Positions 32,215-40,391 of a stretch of DNA of 40,391 bases are shown one piece after another; the stretch's first letter is position 1, and each line of letters starts with the position of its first letter. The translations under genes were made by a program, and so were the position numbers. The notes below the pieces were generated by a model. That model worked only from the letters and a program-made list of their open reading frames with translations, ran no database searches and was not told where the DNA came from. This DNA comes from an uncultured Prevotellaceae bacterium (lineage in GTDB: Bacteria; Bacteroidota; Bacteroidia; Bacteroidales; Muribaculaceae): positions 1-40,391 of the forward strand of contig ONKF01000022.1 of NCBI GenBank assembly GCA_900318335.1, read 5' to 3'.

Positions 32215-33411
32215 ATGCAAGATATCATCTGGAAGTTGTTGCGGCAGCACATCAGCAAGGGCCAACTCATCGGCTTCGCCATCGCCAACCTCATCGGCTT
32301 GACCATCGTGTTGCTCGCTGTGCAGTTCTACCGCGACGTGCGCCCCGTGTTCAATGACGAGGAGAGCTTCATCAGCAAGGATTACCTCATCATCACCCGC
32401 GCCGTGACTGGTGCAGGGGCGATGATGGGCAACAACGGGGAGTTCAGCGATGGCGACATCCAGGATCTGGAGAATCAACCATGGTGCCGCCAAGTGGGCA
32501 GATTCCTCAACAGCGACTTTGCCATTGACGCACAGTTGGGTGTGGGAAGCGGTCACGCGATGCACACGCAGTTCTTCTTTGAGGCGATTCCCGACGAGTT
32601 TATCGACATCGACCCCGATACTTGGGGATTCTCTCTCGAGAAGCCCCAGGTCCCGGTAGTCATTTCGCGCGACTATCTGTCACTCTACAACTTCGGCTTC
32701 GCTGCCACCCAAGGCATGCCTAAAATCAGTGAGGGGCAAGCCGAGATGCTGCCCCTGGAATTCACACTGAGCGGTAATGGCCAGCGCAAGGTCATGCCAG
32801 GCCGCATCGTGGGTTTCTCCAACCGCCTGAACACCGTGATTGTCCCTCAGGAGTTCATGGAGTGGGCCAACGGCTACTTTGGTTCTGGAGTCACACAGCA
32901 TCCCCAGCGGCTCATCGTCGAGGTCAACAAGCCTGGCGACGTCAAGATAGAGGAGTACATGGACCAGCACAACTATGAAGTGGCCGGCGACAAGATGTCG
33001 TCGAGCAAGGCCAACTACTTCCTCACGGTCATCAGCGGCATCGTCATTGCCGTCGGCGTGATCATCAGCCTGTTATCTTTCTTTGTTCTCATGTTGAGCA
33101 TCTACCTGCTGTTGCAGAAGAACACCCGCAAACTCCAGGACCTGTTGCTGTTAGGTTACTCCCCCAATCAGGTATCGCGCCACTACATCCTGCTCGTCGT
33201 GGGACTTAACGCAGCGGTACTCGTGCTCGCCATCGTGCTGATGCTGATTGGTCGCATGGCCTATATGGACATGATTCACGCATTCGGCATCAGTGGTGCA
33301 AGCGTGTGGGTATCCATCCTCGTCGGCCTGATCATCATGGGCGCCATCACCGCCGGCAACATCCACGCCATCCGCAGCAAGGTAGCCTCCCTGTGGCTCC
33401 ACGAAAAATAA
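32215..33411 (+). CDS. ABC transporter permease, FtsX/MacB-like
   Basis: The 398-aa protein has one N-terminal membrane helix (about 19-38), a large extracytoplasmic domain (about 40-265) and three C-terminal helices (about 270-300, 323-347, 362-382). The coupling segment between helices 2 and 3, LLLQKNTRKLQDLLLLGYSP, contains the LxxLGxS-like part of FtsX/MacB permeases. Such four-helix permeases usually do mechanotransmission or lipoprotein/toxin export rather than channel transport. It follows the ATPase by 29 bp. No membrane-fusion or outer-membrane partner is nearby. Confidence 0.85.
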   Translation: MQDIIWKLLRQHISKGQLIGFAIANLIGLTIVLLAVQFYRDVRPVFNDEESFISKDYLIITRAVTGAGAMMGNNGEFSDGDIQDLENQPWCRQVGRFLNSDFAIDAQLGVGSGHAMHTQFFFEAIPDEFIDIDPDTWGFSLEKPQVPVVISRDYLSLYNFGFAATQGMPKISEGQAEMLPLEFTLSGNGQRKVMPGRIVGFSNRLNTVIVPQEFMEWANGYFGSGVTQHPQRLIVEVNKPGDVKIEEYMDQHNYEVAGDKMSSSKANYFLTVISGIVIAVGVIISLLSFFVLMLSIYLLLQKNTRKLQDLLLLGYSPNQVSRHYILLVVGLNAAVLVLAIVLMLIGRMAYMDMIHAFGISGASVWVSILVGLIIMGAITAGNIHAIRSKVASLWLHEK

Positions 33412-33475
33412 TCCCGGCTGAAATCCCCTGAAATCCTTATCAGTAAAAGGTCTCCTAACCTCTTTAATAACAAAC

Positions 33476-33522
33476 GGCCATGAATGGGTCACGAATCAGA
33501 TGAATCGTGAACATTCATGGCC
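33476..33522 (+). terminator. Terminator of the CDF-ABC operon
   Basis: GGCCATGAATG (33476-33486) pairs with CATTCATGGCC (33512-33522), and TCACGA (33489-33494) with TCGTGA (33505-33510) inside. TTATTT follows. Confidence 0.8.
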
Positions 33523-33588
33523 TTATTTAACATGCATGGCGCTTAATGTTATTTATACATTAAAACTAAGAAGTTGGTGGGAGAAAAA

Positions 33589-33620
33589 TTTGTGCGATTG
33601 AGAGGAAAGCAGTAATTTTG
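33589..33620 (+). promoter_or_regulatory. hut operon promoter
   Basis: TTTG (33589-33592), 20 bp and TAATTTTG (33613-33620) match the consensus. The leader would be about 48 nt. No histidine-responsive operator can be recognised by eye. Confidence 0.65.
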
Positions 33621-33673
33621 GGGGAAAATTAACCTAATAACATAAAATAACAACTTAAACTACTGATTTTCAA

Positions 33674-35380
33674 ATGAGTATGGAGAAAAAAATCGTGGAA
33701 TGCGTGCCTAACTTCAGTGAGGGACGCAATATGGCCATTATCAAGCAAATCACTGATGAGATTGAACGTGTTAAGGGCGTGAAACTGCTCGATGTAGACC
33801 CGGGTGAGGCTACCAACCGCACGGTGGTAACCTTTGTGGGTGAACCTGATGCAGTACTCGAGGCTGCCTTCCTGGCTGTCGGCAAGGCCGGTCAACTCAT
33901 CGATATGCGCAACCATCATGGTGCTCACCCCCGCATGGGTGCCACCGACGTGTGCCCGCTCATCCCCGTGGCTGGCATCACCCTGGAGGAGTGCGCCGAA
34001 CTTGCCCACAAACTGGCTGAGCGCATTGCCCGCGAACATAATATCCCCTGCTACTGCTATGAGGCAGCCGCTATGAAGCCCGGCCGCCAGAACTTGGCTG
34101 TTTGCCGCGCTGGCGAGTACGAGGCACTGCCCGAGAAGATGAATACCGAGAAGGGTCCCGACTTCGGTGACCGCCCCTTCGACGAGGGAGTAGCCCGTAC
34201 GGGTTGCACCGCCGTGGGTGCCCGCGACTTCCTTATCGCAGTAAACTACAACCTGAACACCACTTCGACCCGCCGTGCCAACGCCATCGCGTTTGACGTG
34301 CGCGAGAAGGGCCGCCCCGTGCGTGAGGGCAACCCCATCACCGGCAAGATTGTCAAGGACGAGAACGGTAACAACGTGATGAAGCCCGGTACCCTCAAGG
34401 GCACCAAGGCCATCGGCTGGTACATCGACGAGTACAAGATTGCTCAGGTGTCGATGAACATCACCAACATCAACGTGACTCCGCTGCACGTGGCCTTTGA
34501 CGAGGTATGCCGCTGCGCTCAGAACCGTGGCATTCGCGTGACCGGTACCGAGATCGTGGGCTTGATGCCCAAGCGCTGCCTTATCGAGGCTGGCAAGTAC
34601 TTCCTGGAGAAGCAGCAGCGCTCGACGGGTATCCCCGAGGAGGACATCATCAACATCGCCATCCACTCGATGGGCCTGGACGATCTGAAGCCCTTTGACC
34701 CCAACGAGAAGGTGATTGAGTTCATGCTCGAGGCCGATAGCAACAAGGGTAACCGCCTGGTTGACCTGACCGTGACCGGTTTTGCCGACGAGACTTCGCG
34801 TGAATCTCCCGCTCCCGGTGGCGGTTCCATCAGCGCTTACATGGGTGCCTTGGCCGCTTCGCTGGGCACTATGGTTGCCAACCTGTCGAGCCACAAGCCC
34901 GGCTGGGACGACCGCTGGAACGAGTTCAGCGTGTGGGCTGACAAGGGTCAGGCCCTCAAGGTCGAGCTGCTCCACCTCGTTGACGAGGATACCGATGCGT
35001 TCAACAGGATCATGGCCGCCTTCGGCATGCCCAAGAAGACCGACGAGGACAAGGCTGCCCGCACTGCCGCCATCCAGGACGCAACGCTGTATGCCACTCA
35101 GGTGCCCCTGCGCACAATGAAGGCTTCGTTCAAGACATTCGAGATCTGCCGTGCCATGGTCGAGACCGGTAACCCCAACAGCGTGACCGACGCTGGCGTG
35201 GGCGCCCTCGCAGCACGTGCAGCCGTCATCGGTGCCGGAATGAACGTGAAGATCAACGCGTCGAGCCTTACCGACCGCACCGTAGCCGAGAAGCTCATCG
35301 CCGAGGCCAACGAACTCGTCGCCAAGGCTAACGCCGAGGAGGCCGAAATCACCGCAATGGTTGAAGAGAAAATCAAGTAA
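33674..35380 (+). CDS. ftcD: Glutamate formimidoyltransferase / formimidoyl-THF cyclodeaminase (fused)
   Basis: The 568-aa protein joins both activities. The formiminotransferase part (about 1-330) begins KIVECVPNFSEGRN and holds the catalytic His in MRNHHGAHPRMGATD (His82). The cyclodeaminase part (about 370-568) has PAPGGGS (379-385) and the helical bundle KASFKTFEICRAMVETGNPN. It moves the formimino group of N-formimidoylglutamate to THF, giving glutamate, then makes 5,10-methenyl-THF and ammonia. The arrangement equals that of mammalian FTCD. It is the first gene of the operon, with hutU starting 26 bp later. Confidence 0.95.
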   Translation: MSMEKKIVECVPNFSEGRNMAIIKQITDEIERVKGVKLLDVDPGEATNRTVVTFVGEPDAVLEAAFLAVGKAGQLIDMRNHHGAHPRMGATDVCPLIPVAGITLEECAELAHKLAERIAREHNIPCYCYEAAAMKPGRQNLAVCRAGEYEALPEKMNTEKGPDFGDRPFDEGVARTGCTAVGARDFLIAVNYNLNTTSTRRANAIAFDVREKGRPVREGNPITGKIVKDENGNNVMKPGTLKGTKAIGWYIDEYKIAQVSMNITNINVTPLHVAFDEVCRCAQNRGIRVTGTEIVGLMPKRCLIEAGKYFLEKQQRSTGIPEEDIINIAIHSMGLDDLKPFDPNEKVIEFMLEADSNKGNRLVDLTVTGFADETSRESPAPGGGSISAYMGALAASLGTMVANLSSHKPGWDDRWNEFSVWADKGQALKVELLHLVDEDTDAFNRIMAAFGMPKKTDEDKAARTAAIQDATLYATQVPLRTMKASFKTFEICRAMVETGNPNSVTDAGVGALAARAAVIGAGMNVKINASSLTDRTVAEKLIAEANELVAKANAEEAEITAMVEEKIK

Positions 35381-35406
35381 AACAAACTAAAATAAGGACA
35401 TTAATC

Positions 35407-37434
35407 ATGACCAAAGAAGAATTCATTGCCGACATCCGTGGTGGTATCCCCGAGGAATTGCCCGAATTGCAGGCCTACGACACCGAGATTAACCATGCGC
35501 CCAAGCGCAAAGACATCCTCACCCCCGAGCAGAAGAAGCTCGCCCTGAGGAACGCCTTGCGCTACTTCCCTAAGCATCTCCATGCCGCTCTGGCACCCGA
35601 GTTTGCTGAGGAGTTGAAGACCTATGGCCGCATCTACATGTACCGCTATCGTCCCAAATATGAGATGTATGCCCGTCCCATCGACGAGTATCCCGCACGC
35701 TCACGCCAGGCTGCTGCCATCATGCTCATGATCCAGAACAACCTGGATCCCCGCGTGGCTCAGCATCCTCATGAGCTTATCATCTACGGCGGCAATGGTG
35801 CCATCTTCCAGAACTGGGCACAGTACCGTCTGGTGATGAAATATTTGAGCGAGATGACCGACGAGCAGACGCTGGTCATGTACTCGGGACACCCCCTGGG
35901 CCTGTTCCCCTCGCACAAGAATGCTCCCCGTGTCGTGGTAACCAACGGTATGGTTATCCCCAACTACAGTAAGCCCGACGATTGGGAGCGTGACAACGCT
36001 CTGGGCGTTAGCCAGTATGGCCAGATGACCGCCGGCTCCTATATGTACATCGGCCCGCAGGGTATCGTGCATGGCACAACCATCACAGTGCTCAACGCTG
36101 CACGCAAGCAGCTCGTGAAGCGCGGCCAAAAGGGTGGCGACATCCATGGTATGCTGTTCGTGACCGCTGGTCTGGGTGGCATGTCGGGTGCTCAGCCCAA
36201 GGCTGGTAACATCGCCGGTGTGGTGAGCGTTACAGCCGAGATCAACCCCCTCGCAGCCCAGAAGCGCTACGAGCAAGGTTGGGTTGATGAGTTGCACGAC
36301 AACCTCGATGAGCTGCTTCCCGCTATCCGCAAGGCCGTGGCCGACAAGAGGACCGTTTCAATGGCCTATGTGGGCAACGTCGTTGACCTGTGGGAGCGCC
36401 TCGCTGCCGAGGACATGCACGTTGACCTGGGTAGCGACCAGACCTCGCTCCACAACCCGTGGGCAGGCGGTTATTATCCCGTGGGCCTGACCCTTGAGGA
36501 GAGCAAGCAGATGATGGCCGAGCAGCCTGAGCAATTCAAGGAGCGCGTTCGCGAGTCGCTGCGCCGCCAGTGCGCTGCCATCAACAAGTTGGCCGACAAG
36601 GGCATGTACTTCTTTGACTATGGCAACGCCTTCCTGCTCGAGTCGAGCCGTGCTGGCGCCGACATCATGACGGCCGACGGCAAGTTCCGCTATCCGTCCT
36701 ACGTTCAGGATATCATGGGCCCGATGTTCTTTGACTACGGCTTTGGTCCCTTCCGTTGGGTTTGCACCTCTGGTGACCCCAAGGATCTGGAGACTACCGA
36801 CCGCCTGGCCGCCCAGGTACTTGAGGAAATCCGCAAGGACGCACCCGAGGACATCCAGGGCCAGATGGACGATAACATCCATTGGATTAAGGAGGCAGGT
36901 CCCAACCACCTCGTTGTGGGTTCTCAGGCTCGTATCCTGTATGCCGACGCCGAGGGCCGTACCAAGATTGCCTTGGCATTCAACGACGCTATCCGCAGCG
37001 GTGAGTTGAGCGCGCCTGTCGTGCTCGGCCGTGACCATCACGACGTGTCCGGTACCGACTCACCCTTCCGTGAGACCAGCAACATCTATGACGGCTCGCA
37101 GTTCTGCGCCGACATGGCTGTCCAGAACGTCATCGGCGACTCCTTCCGTGGCGCCACGTGGGTAAGCATCCACAACGGCGGCGGAGTAGGCTGGGGCGAG
37201 GTCATCAATGGTGGCTTCGGTATGGCTATCGACGGCAGCGAGGATTCGGCACGCCACATCCGCGAGATGCTCTTCTGGGATGTGAACAACGGTATCGCAC
37301 GCCGCAGCTGGGCCCGCAACAAGGGCTCGATGGACGCCATCAAGCGCGAGATGGAGCGCACGCCCGAACTGACCGTCACCATGCCTAACCTGGTGGACGA
37401 CGACGTCATCGAGGGTGCCGTTAAAATCTTCTGA
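35407..37434 (+). CDS. hutU: Urocanate hydratase
   Basis: The 675-aa protein is the long form, like the eukaryotic enzyme and unlike the roughly 555-aa Pseudomonas type. It adds water to urocanate to give imidazolonepropionate, using tightly bound NAD as electrophile. NAD-binding and active-site segments are clear: YIGPQGIVHGTT, FVTAGLGGMSGAQPKA, YVGNVVDLWERL and DHHDVSGTDSPFRETS. It is the second gene of the operon. Confidence 0.96.
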   Translation: MTKEEFIADIRGGIPEELPELQAYDTEINHAPKRKDILTPEQKKLALRNALRYFPKHLHAALAPEFAEELKTYGRIYMYRYRPKYEMYARPIDEYPARSRQAAAIMLMIQNNLDPRVAQHPHELIIYGGNGAIFQNWAQYRLVMKYLSEMTDEQTLVMYSGHPLGLFPSHKNAPRVVVTNGMVIPNYSKPDDWERDNALGVSQYGQMTAGSYMYIGPQGIVHGTTITVLNAARKQLVKRGQKGGDIHGMLFVTAGLGGMSGAQPKAGNIAGVVSVTAEINPLAAQKRYEQGWVDELHDNLDELLPAIRKAVADKRTVSMAYVGNVVDLWERLAAEDMHVDLGSDQTSLHNPWAGGYYPVGLTLEESKQMMAEQPEQFKERVRESLRRQCAAINKLADKGMYFFDYGNAFLLESSRAGADIMTADGKFRYPSYVQDIMGPMFFDYGFGPFRWVCTSGDPKDLETTDRLAAQVLEEIRKDAPEDIQGQMDDNIHWIKEAGPNHLVVGSQARILYADAEGRTKIALAFNDAIRSGELSAPVVLGRDHHDVSGTDSPFRETSNIYDGSQFCADMAVQNVIGDSFRGATWVSIHNGGGVGWGEVINGGFGMAIDGSEDSARHIREMLFWDVNNGIARRSWARNKGSMDAIKREMERTPELTVTMPNLVDDDVIEGAVKIF

Positions 37435-37476
37435 ATCAACTGACATCAACCAAACAAAACCATACAACAAACAATA

Positions 37477-38964
37477 ATGACACATCAAATCAGTGCCGAA
37501 CATCTGACGGTTCAAAAAATCGCCGAGATCATCGAAGGCCATCATCAGCTCAAACTCAGTGCCGATGCTATCAAGCGCATCAGCCACTGCCGTGAATACC
37601 TTGACAAAAAGATTGCCGAGAGCGACAAGCCCATCTATGGCGTGACCACTGGCTTCGGCTCGCTGTGCAAGATTTCTATCAGCAACGACCAGCTCTCGCA
37701 GCTGCAGATCAATCTGATGATGTCTCACGCCTGCGGCGTGGGCGAACGCGTACCCAACGACATCGTCAAGATCATGATCCTGTTGAAGGTGCAGTCCCTC
37801 TCCTATGGTTACTCGGGCGTGAAGCTCGACACCGTCGAGAGGCTCATCGACCTGTTCAACAACGACGTTTATCCCGTGGTCTATAAGCAGGGTTCAGTAG
37901 GCGCTTCGGGCGACCTCGTACCGCTGGCTCACCTGTGCCTGCCCATCGTGGGTCTGGGAGAGGTTGAATATAAGGGAGAACGCATGAGTGGTGCGGACCT
38001 GTGCAAGAAGATGGGATGGGAGCCCATCAAGCTCGGTTCCAAGGAAGGTCTGGCTCTGCTCAACGGCACCCAGAACATGAGTGCTCACGCCGTGTGGGCC
38101 CTCATCAAGGCTGAGCGCCTGAGCAAGTGGGCCGACGTCATCGCCGCTATCTCGCTTGAGGCCTATGACGGCCGCATCGAGCCGTTCACCCATGCCGTTC
38201 ACGCCGTTCGTCCCCACCAGGGTCAGATTGACACCGCAGCCCGCATGCGTGAGCTGCTGGACGGTAGCGAACTCATCCGTCAACCCAAGGTCAACGTACA
38301 GGATCCCTACTCGTTCCGTTGCATCCCTCAGGTGCACGGTTCGGTCAAGGATACCATCCGCTACGTCGGCTCGGTAATTGACACCGAAATCAACTCGGCT
38401 ACCGACAATCCTACCGTATGTCCCGATGACGACCTCATCATCTCGGCAGGTAACTTCCACGGCGAGCCCATCGCTATGCCCATGGACTTCCTGTGCATCG
38501 CCATGGCCGAACTGAGCAATATCTCGGAGCGCCGCACCTATAAACTCGTGTCCGGCACCCGTGACCTGCCCAGCTTCCTCGTGGCTCATCCCGGCGTGAA
38601 CAGCGGTTTCATGATTCCGCAGTACACCGCTGCTGCCATTGCCAGCCAGAGCAAGACGTTGTGTATGCCCTCGTCGGCCGACACCATCCCCACCTCACAA
38701 GGTCAAGAGGACCACGTGAGCATGGGTGCCAACGCTGGCGTGAAGCTCTGCAAGGTCGTTGAGAACACCGAGCGCGTGCTCGCTATCGAGCTATTCAATG
38801 CCGCCCAGGCACTGGAGTTCCGCCGCCCGTTGAAGTCATCGGCTATCCTCGAGCACGTGATTGCCGACTACCGCAAGTGCGTCCCCTTCATCAACGAGGA
38901 CCAGCCCATGTATCCGCACATCGCTAAGTCTGTAGAGTTCTTGCAGAATGAAAAGATTGATTAA
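37477..38964 (+). CDS. hutH: Histidine ammonia-lyase
   Basis: The 495-aa enzyme removes ammonia from L-histidine to give urocanate. The self-forming MIO electrophile comes from Ala143-Ser144-Gly145 in GSVGASGDLVPLAH, nearly the numbering of the Pseudomonas enzyme. YGVTTGFGSL, LLNGTQNMSAHA, VQDPYSFRCIPQVHG and TDNPTVCPDD are the other active-site parts. Its 3' end overlaps hutI by 17 bp. Confidence 0.96.
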   Translation: MTHQISAEHLTVQKIAEIIEGHHQLKLSADAIKRISHCREYLDKKIAESDKPIYGVTTGFGSLCKISISNDQLSQLQINLMMSHACGVGERVPNDIVKIMILLKVQSLSYGYSGVKLDTVERLIDLFNNDVYPVVYKQGSVGASGDLVPLAHLCLPIVGLGEVEYKGERMSGADLCKKMGWEPIKLGSKEGLALLNGTQNMSAHAVWALIKAERLSKWADVIAAISLEAYDGRIEPFTHAVHAVRPHQGQIDTAARMRELLDGSELIRQPKVNVQDPYSFRCIPQVHGSVKDTIRYVGSVIDTEINSATDNPTVCPDDDLIISAGNFHGEPIAMPMDFLCIAMAELSNISERRTYKLVSGTRDLPSFLVAHPGVNSGFMIPQYTAAAIASQSKTLCMPSSADTIPTSQGQEDHVSMGANAGVKLCKVVENTERVLAIELFNAAQALEFRRPLKSSAILEHVIADYRKCVPFINEDQPMYPHIAKSVEFLQNEKID

Positions 38965-40189
38965 GAATATCGCTTGTCTGGCAGGCATTGATTCCGACAG
39001 GAAACATTGCCTGCGAGGCAGCGAGATGGCAACGCTCAACTGCATCCAGGACGCCTGGCTGCTCATTGACGGCGACCGCTTTGACTCATGGGGCGAGATG
39101 GCAACCATGCCCGTGCCCGAGGACGGTTGGGAGGTTATCGACGCTCAGGGTGGCACCGTGCTGCCCTCGTGGTGCGACAGCCACACCCACATCGTGTATG
39201 CCGGCAGCCGTGAGGGAGAATTCGTGGACAAGATCCGCGGACTGTCCTATGCCGAGATAGCCCGCCGTGGTGGCGGCATCCTGAACTCTGCCGACCGTCT
39301 GCACCTCCTGAGCGAAGACGAGCTCTACGGGCAGGCCATGCGTCGCGTTCGTGAGATTATCGCCAAGGGTACCGGTGCCGTCGAGATCAAGAGCGGTTAC
39401 GGCCTCAACACCGAGGACGAGCTCAAGATGTTACGCGTCATCCGCCGCATCAGCGAGACATCGCCCATCAAGGTAGTCAGCACCTTCCTGGGTGCCCACG
39501 CTGTGGGCCGTGAATACACGGGTCGCCAAGGCGAATATGTGGATATGCTCATTCGTGAGATGATTCCCGAGGTGGGCAAGCAAGGCTTAGCCGATTTCAT
39601 CGACGTCTTCTGTGACGAGGGCTTCTTCACGCCCGACGAGACTTCCCGCATCCTTGAGGCGGGAGCCAAGTGGGGTATGAGGCCCAAGATTCACGTCCAG
39701 GAGCTCGCACCGTCAGGCGGTGTCGAGGTGGGTGTGAAGCACAACGCCGTGTCGGTTGATCACCTTGAGAGCATGATTGATGAGGACATCGAGATGCTTA
39801 AGGGCACCAACACTATCCCCACAGGATTGCCTGGCACCTCATTTTTCCTGAACATGCCGTTCGCTCCCGCGCGCAAGATGATCGAGGCTGGTCTGCCTGT
39901 AGCCACTGCCAGTGACTACAACCCCGGCTCAACGCCCAGTGGTGACATGAAGTTTGTCGTTTCTCTGGCTTGCATCAAGATGCGTCTGCTGCCCGCCGAG
40001 GCCATCAACGCGGCCACTATCAACACGGCTGCAGCTATGGACCTGAGCAAGGACTACGGCAGCATTGCCCAGGGCAAGGTCGCCAACTTCTTTATCACCG
40101 AGCCCATTCCCAGCATCGACTTCATCCCCTACTCCTATACCACGCCCATCATCGCGAGGACATTCCTCCAGGGCCAGGAAGCAAAGTAA
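38948..40189 (+). CDS. hutI: Imidazolonepropionase
   Basis: The 413-aa amidohydrolase opens imidazolone propionate to N-formimidoyl-L-glutamate, the substrate of FtcD. Metal ligands are His79 and His81 in CDSHTHIVYAGSREGE, the His in KIHVQELAPSGG and the region VSVDHLE, with the late Asp in ATASDYNPGSTPSG. The start inside hutH is supported by the usual beginning MKRLIKNIACLAG and RGSEMATLNCIQDAWLLI. It is the last gene of the operon, with a strong terminator 19 bp after the stop. Confidence 0.95.
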   Translation: MKRLIKNIACLAGIDSDRKHCLRGSEMATLNCIQDAWLLIDGDRFDSWGEMATMPVPEDGWEVIDAQGGTVLPSWCDSHTHIVYAGSREGEFVDKIRGLSYAEIARRGGGILNSADRLHLLSEDELYGQAMRRVREIIAKGTGAVEIKSGYGLNTEDELKMLRVIRRISETSPIKVVSTFLGAHAVGREYTGRQGEYVDMLIREMIPEVGKQGLADFIDVFCDEGFFTPDETSRILEAGAKWGMRPKIHVQELAPSGGVEVGVKHNAVSVDHLESMIDEDIEMLKGTNTIPTGLPGTSFFLNMPFAPARKMIEAGLPVATASDYNPGSTPSGDMKFVVSLACIKMRLLPAEAINAATINTAAAMDLSKDYGSIAQGKVANFFITEPIPSIDFIPYSYTTPIIARTFLQGQEAK

Positions 40190-40208
40190 CGATCACATCC
40201 ATAAAAGA

Positions 40209-40245
40209 GAGGGGCGGCGCCAAACAGCACCGCCCCTCCCTTTTT
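40209..40245 (+). terminator. hut operon terminator
   Basis: GAGGGGCGG (40209-40217) pairs with CCGCCCCTC (40230-40238), followed by CCTTTTT. Confidence 0.9.
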
Positions 40246-40276
40246 ACACATCTCCATCCATCCTGTCGATGTATTG

Positions 40277-40291
40277 CGAGCCTCCGGCTCG
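40277..40291. repeat. Short GC-rich palindrome beside the rRNA terminator
   Basis: CGAGCC (40277-40282), TCC and GGCTCG (40286-40291) form a hairpin next to the A9 tract at 40293-40301. On the minus strand it lies just beyond the 5S terminator and might be a second hairpin; its role is not clear. Confidence 0.5.
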
Positions 40292-40292
40292 T

Positions 40293-40335
40293 AAAAAAAA
40301 ACGAGAGGCGACATCATTGCTGACATCACCTCTCT
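40293..40335 (-). terminator. rRNA operon terminator
   Basis: On the minus strand GAGAGG (from 40334) pairs with CCTCTC (40303-40308 region), followed by G and nine T (complement of 40293-40301). It lies directly after the 5S 3' end. Confidence 0.8.
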
Positions 40336-40337
40336 TA

Positions 40338-40391
40338 GGGGGCGGTTACCTACTCTCCCACTTTCGCAGTACCATCGGCGTGGTGAGGCTT
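40338..40391 (-). rRNA. rrf: 5S ribosomal RNA, 3' part (runs off the window)
   Basis: The minus strand from the window edge reads AAGCCTCACCACGCCGATGG, then TACTGCGAAAGTGGGAGAGT and AGGTAACCGCCCCC. This is the 3' half of bacterial 5S rRNA, with the loop IV/V sequence GATGGTACTGC and the closing GTGGGAGAGTAGG. The 3' end is placed at about 40338, just before the terminator. About 54 nt are in the window; the 5' half and probably the 23S gene lie beyond it. Confidence 0.92.

Noticed and set aside
33629-34975. Leftward open frame of 448 codons
   Set aside because: It is antisense to ftcD, with no start region or recognised motif.

Overview
The window looks like chromosomal DNA of an anaerobic Bacteroidales bacterium of the gut or rumen type (Prevotella/Muribaculaceae-like). 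The reasons are the recurrent -7 element TAnnTTTG, often about 19-21 bp after a TTTG or TTG; weak Shine-Dalgarno sequences; a PPi-dependent phosphofructokinase; a fused formiminotransferase-cyclodeaminase with a long urocanase; C10 (streptopain-type) peptidases ending in dockerin-like modules; and Bacteroidetes-style HU-fusion and PAP2/barrel proteins. The genus is inference.

Layout. 1-579: start of a leftward tyrosine recombinase, probably the right edge of an integrated element. 580-1453: a consensus sigma-54 promoter followed within about 80 bp by a terminator (candidate small RNA), then a hexapeptide acetyltransferase. 1643-2418: rpmH, which is too short to stand out, and a divergent efp that has lost about 140 bp and its reading frame. 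2513-4173: leftward riboflavin synthase, YfcE-type phosphodiesterase and SPOR lipoprotein. 4409-6467: a small HTH protein and pfp. 6821-9708: rmlA, two tandem 3,4-ketoisomerases and an aminotransferase, for a dTDP-3-amino-3,6-dideoxyhexose of the cell surface. 9718-11206: a membrane-anchored HU protein with an extracytoplasmic LysM-like end, and a plain HU protein. 11346-14568: hydroxyacid dehydrogenase, a PAS protein bracketed by inverted copies of a short palindromic repeat, and glnS. 14727-21441: tsaC, polyprenyl-phosphate sugar transferase, ClC channel with CBS domains, PAP2 phosphatase with a barrel-like tail, and fmt.

21536-29991 is an accessory block. It holds two large secreted C10 peptidases with nearly the same dockerin-like C-terminus, an exported protein with seven CxxC pairs and a C-terminal membrane anchor, a frameshifted gene remnant, and AT-rich gaps. 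30580-33411 holds a CDF cation exporter followed by an ABC ATPase and an FtsX/MacB-like permease. 33674-40189 is a complete hut operon (ftcD-hutU-hutH-hutI) that converts histidine to glutamate and passes the formimino carbon to folate. The window ends in the 3' part of a leftward 5S rRNA gene with its terminator.

The items most worth a second look are the sigma-54-driven short transcript, the membrane-tethered HU/LysM protein, the exported multi-CxxC protein between the two peptidases, the dispersed GACAAAAGAACCGTCCC palindrome around the PAS gene, the broken efp (real or assembly error), and the ketoisomerase pair in which one copy has lost a catalytic-site histidine.
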